A stretch of 64,000 nt of DNA from Lutimonas vermicola (GTDB taxonomy: Bacteria; Bacteroidota; Bacteroidia; Flavobacteriales; Flavobacteriaceae), in the NCBI RefSeq assembly GCF_038433205.1, contig NZ_JBCDNA010000003.1, positions 372,001 to 436,000 of the forward strand, given 5' to 3'. Both the position numbers and the translations under genes were made by a program. Below the pieces are notes generated by a model, which saw only the letters and a program-made list of their open reading frames with translations, was not told the DNA's origin and ran no database searches. Positions 1 to 6,225 of the stretch are shown one piece after another. Positions within the stretch are counted from its first letter, which is position 1. Each line of letters begins with the position of its first letter.

Positions 1-396
1 TGATATTTATCACCTTATGGGAAAATACCCTGATAGGGGTATTCTAAATCATATAATAATTTATGAAAGAATAATTTTCCTGTAAGTTAGATTAGAACAA
101 TTTATGAATGGATTTCATCTAAAATATGTTAATATCGAAAAGCAAAGTCTATTAACATTGACAAGTAGAGTTTAGTTACTCCTTGCATTACTCTATATTT
201 TGGGTTGGAGTGAAGAGTGTGTTAATAGTACATACAAGACTAGGTGTCGGTGCCTCTTTCTTGGTATCAATTATAAATTAAAAAATTACTTAAATACGCA
301 CCACCATACCCCACCACCAAAAAAAATATAATTTGATAAATCTCTTGAAACCCGTGATATATATGGAATTTGATGTTGTTGTTAAAGTAGATGTAT
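1..396. other. AT-rich non-coding stretch
   Basis: I see no convincing gene here. There is a short inverted repeat at 24-30/37-43 (AATACCC with GGGTATT, 6-base loop). A run of CCACC units at 300-319 makes the minus strand G-rich, and the rest is AT-rich. The stretch lies beyond the broken end of the tRNA-Ala fragment at 397-439, so it may be what replaced the missing 3' half. No integrase or other mobility gene is visible. Confidence 0.5.
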
Positions 397-439
397 TTGA
401 CTGCCAGTCAAGCACTCTAGCCAACTGAGCTATAGCCCC
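397..439 (-). pseudogene. Truncated tRNA-Ala (GGC), 5' half only
   Basis: On the minus strand this reads as the first 43 bases of a tRNA-Ala: acceptor strand GGGGCTA, TA, D-arm GCTC-loop-GAGT, then anticodon stem-loop CTTGA-CTGGCAG-TCAA with anticodon GGC. Similarity ends inside the 3' side of the anticodon stem. The next base cannot close the stem, and no variable loop, T-arm (GGTTCGA) or acceptor 3' strand follows. It is therefore a 5' tRNA half and cannot form a functional tRNA. A recombination or integration scar in the anticodon stem is the simplest explanation. Confidence 0.75.
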
Positions 440-458
440 ATAATTTTGAGGAAGCAAA

Positions 459-1256
459 TTACGACATTCCTTTTAAAACAAGCAAGGGAATATTACTGTT
501 GAAGTCAATTTTTTTGACCCTGTCGTCTTCCCATAGTTTTTTAAAGAAACCCCTTCTTCGTCGAATCACGCATAGCATGTCAGGCTTCTCTACATTCAGG
601 AATTGAAGAACTCCTTGATAAACAGTTGCATTGGTTGTGGGGATATGAGTATCAATAAGGCTTTTCAACTTATCATTTAATTCAAGGTCCTTTGCATCTA
701 ACTTAGGCGTTTTTACCTGTAGCAAATTAATGTTTGAATTAAAAGTTTGTTGAATTTTCACAAGAAGATCCAAAGTCTCTACTGATTTTATTGAGCCTGA
801 TTTAATGGTCATCAATATCTTTTTAACAGGTTTGAATTTGACCTGTGCAGGAATGATTAAAACAGGTACTTTGGTGTCTTTTATGATACTTCCCGTGATT
901 TTCCCCAGAAAGACAGTATCATCCGCTCCATCGTTCTTGGTGGATGCAATAATAAGGTCAATATTCAAAAGTTTATTCAATTGCTTCAAAGTATCAATCA
1001 CCGAATATCCTTTTAAGGTACTTGTGATGATCTTTACATCCTTTCTGTCTACATTGTTCAAATGTTCTTTTAAGGTCTCTTTACTATCCCGTTCCATAAT
1101 CTGGTCAACATTCAACAGGCCGCCACTTATCTTGGGGCTACTATAAACGTGAACCAAATAAATTTTGGCACCAACAGCTTGAGCAAAATCAATTGCGTAT
1201 TGTAAAGTGTTCAGGGCATTAATATTGCTTCCAACCGGAACTAGAATGTTTTTCAT
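459..1256 (-). CDS. Tandem universal stress protein (UspA family)
   Basis: A 265-residue soluble protein with two Usp-type alpha/beta folds. Repeat 1 (about 1-140) opens with the typical MKNILVPVG strand and ends with a G-x2-G-S segment and KVPVLIIPA, as in nucleotide-binding Usp domains. Repeat 2 (about 143-265) starts KKILMTIKSGS and ends IPLLVLKG, but its phosphate-binding glycines have decayed. Tandem Usp proteins of this length are common in Bacteroidota and are linked to stress, starvation or anaerobic survival, usually without a known target. It stands alone between the tRNA fragment and the ahcY terminator. No clear -7 box is seen. Family assignment is firm; role unknown. Confidence 0.85.
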   Translation of the reverse strand: MKNILVPVGSNINALNTLQYAIDFAQAVGAKIYLVHVYSSPKISGGLLNVDQIMERDSKETLKEHLNNVDRKDVKIITSTLKGYSVIDTLKQLNKLLNIDLIIASTKNDGADDTVFLGKITGSIIKDTKVPVLIIPAQVKFKPVKKILMTIKSGSIKSVETLDLLVKIQQTFNSNINLLQVKTPKLDAKDLELNDKLKSLIDTHIPTTNATVYQGVLQFLNVEKPDMLCVIRRRRGFFKKLWEDDRVKKIDFNSNIPLLVLKGMS

Positions 1257-1291
1257 AAGGCAATGACTTAACTATACTTAGGGTTAAAAAT

Positions 1292-1329
1292 AAATAAAAC
1301 TTCCAAGTTATAGACCGGAAGTTCTATTT
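1292..1329 (-). terminator. Rho-independent terminator of ahcY
   Basis: Left arm 1292-1304 pairs with right arm 1317-1329 over 13 positions with one mismatch; the GC-rich core is AACTTCC/GGAAGTT and the loop has 12 bases. Read on the minus strand it lies just after the ahcY stop and is followed by a T-rich tract (TTTATTTATTTTT). Position and strand fit termination of ahcY before the uspA gene. Confidence 0.55.
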
Positions 1330-1347
1330 ATTTAGTCTTATACTATA

Positions 1348-2664
1348 TTAATACCTGTAATAATCAGGTTTAAAAGGGCCTTCAACTTTCACGCCAATAT
1401 AATCAGCTTGTTCAGGACGAAGTTCTTCCAGCTCAACTCCAATTTTTTCCAAATGAAGCCTTGCCACCTTTTCATCCAAATGCTTAGGAAGCATATATAC
1501 CTTGTTCTCATAATTAGCTGAGTTCTTCCAAAGCTCGATCTGTGCAAGGGTCTGATTGGTAAATGAGTTACTCATTACAAAACTAGGGTGGCCAGTGGCA
1601 CAACCAAGATTTACAAGCCTTCCTTCAGCCAGAAGAATAATTTCCTTACCATCAATATTGTATTGGTCCACCTGAGGCTTGATCTCGATTTTTGTATCAC
1701 CGTAATTTGCATTTAACCAGGCCATATCAATTTCATTGTCGAAATGCCCGATGTTACAAACAATGGCTTTGTCTTTCAACGCCCTGAAATGACGTTCCTG
1801 AACAATATCTTTGTTTCCGGTTGTAGTGATAACGATGTCTGCTTTGCCAATAACATTGTCCATTTTTTTAACTTCAAAGCCTTCCATTGCTGCCTGTAAT
1901 GCACAAATTGGATCTATTTCGGTCACAATTACTCTAGCACCTGTTCCTTTAAAAGAGGCTGCTGTCCCTTTTCCAACATCACCATATCCTGCGACCACAA
2001 CAACTTTTCCTGCCATCATCGTATCTGTGGCTCTGCGGATTGCATCAACGGCGCTTTCCCTGCAACCGTATTTATTATCAAATTTTGATTTGGTAACCGA
2101 ATCATTTACATTGATCGCAGGCATGGGTAAAGTGCCTTCTTTCATTCTTTCATATAATCGATGTACGCCGGTAGTAGTTTCTTCAGAAAGTCCCTTGATC
2201 CCTTTAACTAACTCAGGATATCTATCAAGTACCATATTCGTTAGGTCTCCTCCGTCATCAAGAATCATATTCAATGGTTTTTTGTCTTCACCAAAGAAGA
2301 GCGTTTGTTCAATACACCAGTCAAACTCTTCTTCTGTAAGGCCTTTCCAGGCATAAACAGACACCCCGGTTTCTGCTATGGCAGCTGCAGCCTGATCTTG
2401 TGTTGAGAAAATATTACAGGAACTCCAGGTTACTTCGGCTCCCAAGGCAACAAGGGTTTCAATTAAAACCGCAGTTTGAATGGTCATGTGTAAACAACCA
2501 GCAATTCGCGCACCTTTTAAAGGTTGCTCGTCTTTATATTCTTCACGAAGACTCATTAAACCCGGCATTTCAGCTTCAGCCAAATGAATCTCTTTTCTTC
2601 CCCATTGGGCAAGGTTAATGTCTTTAACCTTATATTTTACGTAAGTAGATGTTTCTGAACTCAT
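1348..2664 (-). CDS. ahcY: Adenosylhomocysteinase (S-adenosyl-L-homocysteine hydrolase)
   Basis: A 438-residue NAD-dependent enzyme that reversibly splits S-adenosylhomocysteine into adenosine and homocysteine, removing the product inhibitor of SAM methyltransferases. The NAD-binding loop GYGDVGKG is at 226-233, the substrate-domain motif DDGGD at 136-140, and the C-terminal tail ends KPDYYRY, as in active SahHs whose tail completes the neighbour's cofactor site. Length and architecture are standard. It is transcribed alone, divergently from the PPTase gene 55 bp away, with a -7 box at 2690-2697 and its own terminator. No SAH riboswitch is visible in the short leader. Confidence 0.97.
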   Translation of the reverse strand: MSSETSTYVKYKVKDINLAQWGRKEIHLAEAEMPGLMSLREEYKDEQPLKGARIAGCLHMTIQTAVLIETLVALGAEVTWSSCNIFSTQDQAAAAIAETGVSVYAWKGLTEEEFDWCIEQTLFFGEDKKPLNMILDDGGDLTNMVLDRYPELVKGIKGLSEETTTGVHRLYERMKEGTLPMPAINVNDSVTKSKFDNKYGCRESAVDAIRRATDTMMAGKVVVVAGYGDVGKGTAASFKGTGARVIVTEIDPICALQAAMEGFEVKKMDNVIGKADIVITTTGNKDIVQERHFRALKDKAIVCNIGHFDNEIDMAWLNANYGDTKIEIKPQVDQYNIDGKEIILLAEGRLVNLGCATGHPSFVMSNSFTNQTLAQIELWKNSANYENKVYMLPKHLDEKVARLHLEKIGVELEELRPEQADYIGVKVEGPFKPDYYRY

Positions 2665-2670
2665 AATTTT

Positions 2671-2697
2671 TATATTTGTTTAGAGTTTGCAAAAATA
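2671..2697. promoter_or_regulatory. Divergent Bacteroidota-type -7 boxes (ahcY / PPTase)
   Basis: The 55-bp gap between two divergent genes holds TATTTTTG on the minus strand (2697-2690, for ahcY) and TATATTTG on the plus strand (2671-2678, for the PPTase operon). Both match TAnnTTTG, so the promoters face each other and overlap. I did not find well-placed -33 TTTG elements for either. Confidence 0.4.
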
Positions 2698-2719
2698 CAA
2701 AATACCTATTTAAAATTGT

Positions 2720-3361
2720 ATGCCTATTTATAAAACCATTAATTCTGAAGGGGGAACCAAGATCTTTGTATGGAAAATCGAAGAATCTTTTGACGAATTG
2801 AGCCGCGGTTTGATATTGACCGAAAACAGCAGGTCCAGGCTGGAAGGAATGAAATCTCTGCTGCATCAAAAAGGGTTTTTAAGTGTAAGGCAATTACTGA
2901 AACATGCTGGTTATCAAGATAAAGATCTTTATTACAACGAATATGGAAAACCTTTTTTGAATAACGAAAAACATGTTTCCATTACGCATTCCTTTGAATT
3001 TGTAGCAGTTTTGATCAGTGATTATGATGCGGGAATTGATGTCGAAAAGAACAGGGAAAAAATTATTACAATTCAACACAGATTTGTGAATACCCAGGTG
3101 GATTCGCTGTCTGATGAAGATCTGGTTAAGCAATTGACAGTCATTTGGGGGGCAAAGGAGTCTATGTACAAAACCTATCCTTATGGGGGATTAAGTTTTC
3201 ATGACCACATTGGGATTAAACCTTTTTTGTTTGCTGAAGGCAGGTCATCAGGAAGCGTTATATTTGACACCTGGAAAAAGGACTATGAAATAAGGTTTGA
3301 GTTTTTAAAAGAAGGATTTACACTGGTTTATGCTATAGATAACCAGGCTTTTTTGAATTAG
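2720..3361 (+). CDS. Sfp-type 4'-phosphopantetheinyl transferase
   Basis: A 213-residue enzyme that transfers the phosphopantetheine arm of CoA to a serine of carrier proteins. The Sfp-family signatures are visible: GKP at 76-78, SITHS at 87-91, the Mg-binding GIDVE at 105-109 and WGAKES at 143-148 (consensus WxxKEA). Because the protein is short and no PKS/NRPS cluster is in the window, it probably serves the fatty-acid acyl carrier protein, as AcpS-replacing Sfp-like enzymes do in Bacteroidota; that is inference. It is first in a plus-strand run leading into GGGP synthase, 48 bp downstream. Confidence 0.88.
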   Translation: MPIYKTINSEGGTKIFVWKIEESFDELSRGLILTENSRSRLEGMKSLLHQKGFLSVRQLLKHAGYQDKDLYYNEYGKPFLNNEKHVSITHSFEFVAVLISDYDAGIDVEKNREKIITIQHRFVNTQVDSLSDEDLVKQLTVIWGAKESMYKTYPYGGLSFHDHIGIKPFLFAEGRSSGSVIFDTWKKDYEIRFEFLKEGFTLVYAIDNQAFLN

Positions 3362-3409
3362 TTCAAGAAGCATTATATATGTGAGCAGTGAAACGAAGTC
3401 AGCGCAAGT

Positions 3410-4144
3410 ATGATTTATGAGCATTTTTTATCGGCGATGAATGAAGGCAGCAAGCTTCTTGCTATTTTATTGGATCCAGACAAGGTGGATGATGATGCTC
3501 TGCTTGAAACGCTTGGCAAGATTAATGATTCCATTGTCGATTTTATTTTTGTGGGAGGAAGCAGTGTTGAGGATGAAGCAACAAACAGCTTGGTATTGAA
3601 ACTGAGAAACCTGACCACCCTCCCTGTTGTTTTGTTTCCCGGGCATTATCAGCAGATAACAGCTCACGCTGATGCCATCTTGTTTTTATCCCTGATTTCG
3701 GGAAGAAATCCTGAGTATTTAATCAATCAGCAAGTCAAGGCCGTTCCTTATATTCAAAAAACTGCATTGGAGGTGATTCCTACCGGATATATCCTGATTG
3801 ACGGGGGGAAGGAAACCGCTGTGCAAAAAGTGAGCGAGACAAACCCCATGGCCTCAAATGATATTGAAAAAATCACACAAACTGCTATCGCCGGAATGTA
3901 TATGGGGAATAAGTTGATTTATTTAGAAGCAGGGAGCGGTGCTACAACACCGGTAAGTACTTCTGTGATCAGATCAGTAAGAAATAACATAGATGTTCCG
4001 TTAATCGTTGGAGGCGGAATCAGGTCAAAGGAAGAACTACTCGAAGCCTATAAGAACGGGGCGGATCTTGTGGTCATTGGAACTGCCTTTGAAGAAAACA
4101 TAGATTTCCTCACTAAATTCATGAAAAATGAACATATCTATTGA
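3410..4144 (+). CDS. Geranylgeranylglyceryl phosphate synthase family (PcrB/GGGPS)
   Basis: A 244-residue TIM barrel that joins sn-glycerol-1-phosphate to a polyprenyl diphosphate by an ether bond. Visible motifs are LLDPDK (20-25), FVGGSS (47-52), LFPGHYQ (75-81), YLEAGSGA (171-178), GGGIRS (201-206) and GTAFE (224-228), which form the phosphate- and G1P-binding loops. GGGPS starts archaeal lipid synthesis, but group II bacterial homologs occur throughout Flavobacteriia and have been shown to be active; their cellular product remains unclear. No G1P dehydrogenase or second prenyltransferase lies in the window. The 3' end overlaps the next gene by 17 nt. Confidence 0.92.
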   Translation: MIYEHFLSAMNEGSKLLAILLDPDKVDDDALLETLGKINDSIVDFIFVGGSSVEDEATNSLVLKLRNLTTLPVVLFPGHYQQITAHADAILFLSLISGRNPEYLINQQVKAVPYIQKTALEVIPTGYILIDGGKETAVQKVSETNPMASNDIEKITQTAIAGMYMGNKLIYLEAGSGATTPVSTSVIRSVRNNIDVPLIVGGGIRSKEELLEAYKNGADLVVIGTAFEENIDFLTKFMKNEHIY

Positions 4145-4388
4145 TATATCCATGTATCCATTACATGAGAATTTTGAACAGCCCGTTATAGAATTTATCA
4201 AAACGTTGAGGGACTCTTCCTTTCATGTGGAAGAAAATGGTTTGAGCACTCAAATTTTCGGGCCTTATCAAGAAGTCATGGCTTTTGTTAATTCAAATAT
4301 TCACAGTTCGCTTCTGAATGAAAGGAACTGTGTTTTTATTTTAAAAATCGTCACCGACGACAGAAGTCATCATGCACCAGATTATTGA
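4128..4388 (+). CDS. YkoF-like/MTH1187-like thiamine-binding domain protein
   Basis: An 86-residue ferredoxin-like single domain. Its pattern (ISIDISMYPL at the start, a helix with PVIEFIKTL, then a strand-turn with STQIFGPYQEVMAFV) matches small thiamine/HMP-binding proteins of the YkoF and MTH1187 families. The ATG at 4128 lies inside the end of the GGGPS gene. An internal ATG at 4152 is possible but would drop the first strand, so 4128 is preferred. The stop overlaps pnuC by 17 nt, which implies translational coupling. With PnuC and a nearby TPP riboswitch it probably handles thiamine or its pyrimidine moiety. Family call fair; ligand inferred. Confidence 0.65.
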   Translation: MNISIDISMYPLHENFEQPVIEFIKTLRDSSFHVEENGLSTQIFGPYQEVMAFVNSNIHSSLLNERNCVFILKIVTDDRSHHAPDY

Positions 4389-4995
4389 TTACCTGTTTGA
4401 ACAGTATCGGGATTACCAAACGCTGGATATTATTCTGGAGATCGTTGCCGTGATTTTTGGGTTTCTTTCTGTTTGGTATTCAAAGCAAAACAAGATTTTT
4501 GTTTTTCCAACCGGTATGATCAGCACTTCTATTTTTGTCTATTTACTCTATAACTGGGGGCTACTGGGCGATATGATGATCAATGCCTATTATTTTATTA
4601 TGAGTGTTTATGGCTGGTACATTTGGACAAGAAAAATAGACGCAACTCATGTAACCCCTATTAGCCGAACCAACGATCTGGAGAAAAAGCAATCGGTATT
4701 TATTTTTCTCGTCACAATAGTTTTTGTTTTTATCGTATATTATTACAGCGATAAATGGAACAACTGGACAGCCTATGTTGACACAATAACAACTGCTATT
4801 TTCTTTGTGGGAATGTGGTTGATGGCCAAAAGAAAAATTGAGAATTGGATTTATTGGATTTTAGGGGATATTATATCAGTACCCCTCTACCTTTATAAAG
4901 GCCTGGCCTTTACCAGTTTTCAGTATTTAGGATTTACATTTATTGCGATTTACGGATATATAGCATGGAAAAAGCACTTGAACAGTTACCGGTAA
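4372..4995 (+). CDS. PnuC-family vitamin transporter (PnuT-like, thiamine or nicotinamide riboside)
   Basis: A 207-residue inner-membrane protein with about seven hydrophobic helices. It carries the family signatures SVWYSKQNKIFVFPTGM near the first helices and the substrate-site motif VYGWYIW around 80-86. PnuC-type carriers work by facilitated diffusion and trap the vitamin by phosphorylation inside, so a kinase next door is expected, and one follows. PnuC proper takes nicotinamide riboside; PnuT relatives in Bacteroidota take thiamine and are often linked to TPP riboswitches. The YkoF-like gene upstream and riboswitch downstream favour thiamine, while the NadR-like kinase favours nicotinamide riboside. 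Confidence 0.85.
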   Translation: MHQIIDYLFEQYRDYQTLDIILEIVAVIFGFLSVWYSKQNKIFVFPTGMISTSIFVYLLYNWGLLGDMMINAYYFIMSVYGWYIWTRKIDATHVTPISRTNDLEKKQSVFIFLVTIVFVFIVYYYSDKWNNWTAYVDTITTAIFFVGMWLMAKRKIENWIYWILGDIISVPLYLYKGLAFTSFQYLGFTFIAIYGYIAWKKHLNSYR

Positions 4996-5561
4996 ATTTG
5001 GTTAAGATTGTATTATTTGGACCTGAATCAACGGGTAAAACAACCATGTCGGAGTTGCTGGCCAAGCATTACAACACCGTGTGGGTTCCGGAATATGCCC
5101 GGGAATATTTACAGGAGAAATGGAACAACGAAAGAAAGACCTGTGAAGATGACGATCTTATCCCCATTGCCAAGGGTCAGATAGCCTTGGAGAATAAGCT
5201 CGCTTTAAAAGCAGATAAGATTCTGATTTGTGATACTGATTTGCTGGAAACCAAAGTATATTCTGAAGAATATTACGGTGGGTTCGTACACCCGAACCTG
5301 GATAAATACGCCCTTAAGAATCAGTATGACCTTTATTTGTTGACCAATATTGACACCCCATGGGAAGCAGATGATCTGCGCGATCGCCCTGATCAAAGAA
5401 GGGAGATGTATGATGCATTTGAAAACGCTTTGATAAGCTATAATCGCCCCTATGTTAAATTAAACGGAGATATCAAAAACAGGATGTCGGTGGCCATCAA
5501 GGCCATTGATGCCATCTTAAAAAACAGAAATGATTTGGACAGTTACTCCAGTCAGTTATAA
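4965..5561 (+). CDS. NadR-like P-loop kinase (AAA_28 family)
   Basis: A 198-residue cytoplasmic ATPase/kinase similar to the ribosylnicotinamide kinase domain of NadR. The Walker A GPESTGKTT is at 19-27, followed by WVPEYAREYL and CDTDLLETKVYSE, and a NadR-like DTPWEADDLRDRP segment. The nucleotidyltransferase domain of full NadR is absent. It overlaps pnuC by 31 nt, so the pair is probably made together and works as a transport-and-trap unit. The substrate could be nicotinamide riboside or, given the thiamine context, a thiamine-type alcohol. This is a common but uncharacterised pairing in Flavobacteriia. Confidence 0.8.
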   Translation: MEKALEQLPVNLVKIVLFGPESTGKTTMSELLAKHYNTVWVPEYAREYLQEKWNNERKTCEDDDLIPIAKGQIALENKLALKADKILICDTDLLETKVYSEEYYGGFVHPNLDKYALKNQYDLYLLTNIDTPWEADDLRDRPDQRREMYDAFENALISYNRPYVKLNGDIKNRMSVAIKAIDAILKNRNDLDSYSSQL

Positions 5562-5597
5562 ATTTTCATTACAGATTTAGGTCTTATTTGCACTACT

Positions 5598-6002
5598 ATG
5601 GATATTGAAAAGCTTTTGAATGAAGTGACATTCACCTTTACAAGGTCAGGAGGTCCCGGAGGGCAGCACGCGAATAAAGTTTCCTCAAAAGCGGTTATTA
5701 TTTTTGATATAGAAAACTCTCAAGCTATTTCTGACGAGGAAAGGATGAGGCTATTGAAAAAACTTACAGGAAGACTGAACAGGAAAAATCAAATTATATT
5801 GACATGTGACGAGAGCAGAAGTCAGCATACCAACAAACAGATTGTAACAGATCGCTTGTTGTCAATACTCAGAAATGCCCTTAAATTATCTAAAACAAGG
5901 GTTCCTACCAAGGTTAGCAAATCAGAAAAAGCAAGAAGGCTGGAAGCCAAAAAAAGGCATGGAAAAAGGAAGGCTCTGCGACAAAAGCCCAAATTTGACT
6001 AA
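5598..6002 (+). CDS. arfB: ArfB/YaeJ-type peptidyl-tRNA hydrolase (ribosome rescue)
   Basis: A 134-residue class I release-factor-like protein lacking codon-recognition domains. The catalytic GGQ is at 21-23 within RSGGPGGQHANKV, and the C-terminal tail (about 103-134) is rich in K/R, as needed to enter the empty mRNA channel of stalled ribosomes. It hydrolyses peptidyl-tRNA on non-stop complexes. Length and layout match E. coli ArfB. It sits 36 bp after the kinase gene and just before the TPP riboswitch; the link to the thiamine genes looks positional. Confidence 0.9.
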   Translation: MDIEKLLNEVTFTFTRSGGPGGQHANKVSSKAVIIFDIENSQAISDEERMRLLKKLTGRLNRKNQIILTCDESRSQHTNKQIVTDRLLSILRNALKLSKTRVPTKVSKSEKARRLEAKKRHGKRKALRQKPKFD

Positions 6003-6039
6003 TTTGTTCAATATGATTTTTTAATTGACAAATGTTGGT

Positions 6040-6047
6040 TACATTTG
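6040..6047 (+). promoter_or_regulatory. -7 box of the riboswitch/TonB receptor transcript
   Basis: TACATTTG matches TAnnTTTG. The expected start, about six bases downstream, coincides with the first base of riboswitch helix P1 at 6053, so the aptamer would lie at the very 5' end of the message. No well-spaced -33 TTTG is seen. Confidence 0.55.
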
Positions 6048-6052
6048 CATTG

Positions 6053-6131
6053 ATCTTATAAGGGGTGCCCAATATAGGCTGAGATTAAACCCGTTGAACC
6101 TGGAACAGATAATGCTGTTTAGGGACAAGAT
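6053..6131 (+). promoter_or_regulatory. TPP (thi-box) riboswitch aptamer
   Basis: The conserved thi-box elements are present in order: GGGGTGCCC (6062-6070), GGCTGAGA (6078-6085), ACCCGTTGAACCTG and GATAATGCTGTTTAGGGA (6108-6125). The P1 arms ATCTT (6053-6057) and AAGAT (6127-6131) are complementary. It precedes the TonB-dependent receptor gene by 94 nt, so thiamine pyrophosphate should repress the receptor. The leader after P1 holds an AT-rich 9-bp hairpin (6163-6171/6182-6190) followed by TTTT, and a small TCCC/GGGA hairpin just before the ATG. Either could be the expression platform. Confidence 0.95.
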
Positions 6132-6162
6132 TTTCAACAAAACTGAGAATCTGAGTATATCC

Positions 6163-6190
6163 ATTCGAATTTCACCTCTTTAATTCGAAT
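6163..6190 (+). terminator. Possible riboswitch expression-platform hairpin
   Basis: ATTCGAATT (6163-6171) is perfectly complementary to AATTCGAAT (6182-6190) with a 10-base loop, and TTTT follows directly. It lies between the TPP aptamer and the receptor ATG, where a ligand-controlled terminator would be expected. The stem is AT-rich and no clear antiterminator was traced back to the aptamer, so translational control by the TCCC/GGGA hairpin at 6207-6218 is an alternative. Confidence 0.35.
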
Positions 6191-6225
6191 TTTGCAAACT
6201 AAAATATCCCATTTGGGAATTAAAA

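Noticed and set aside
300..320. G-quadruplex-like G-rich tract on the minus strand
   Set aside because: Mostly GG doublets with only one longer run. It does not meet a four-tract GGG pattern and has no gene context.
340..439. A full-length or intron-split tRNA-Ala reaching beyond the anticodon arm
   Set aside because: A weak T-arm-like GGGTTTCAAG occurs on the minus strand near 345-352, but it has no closing stem and no acceptor 3' strand follows. The break is in the anticodon stem, not in the loop where bacterial tRNA group I introns sit.
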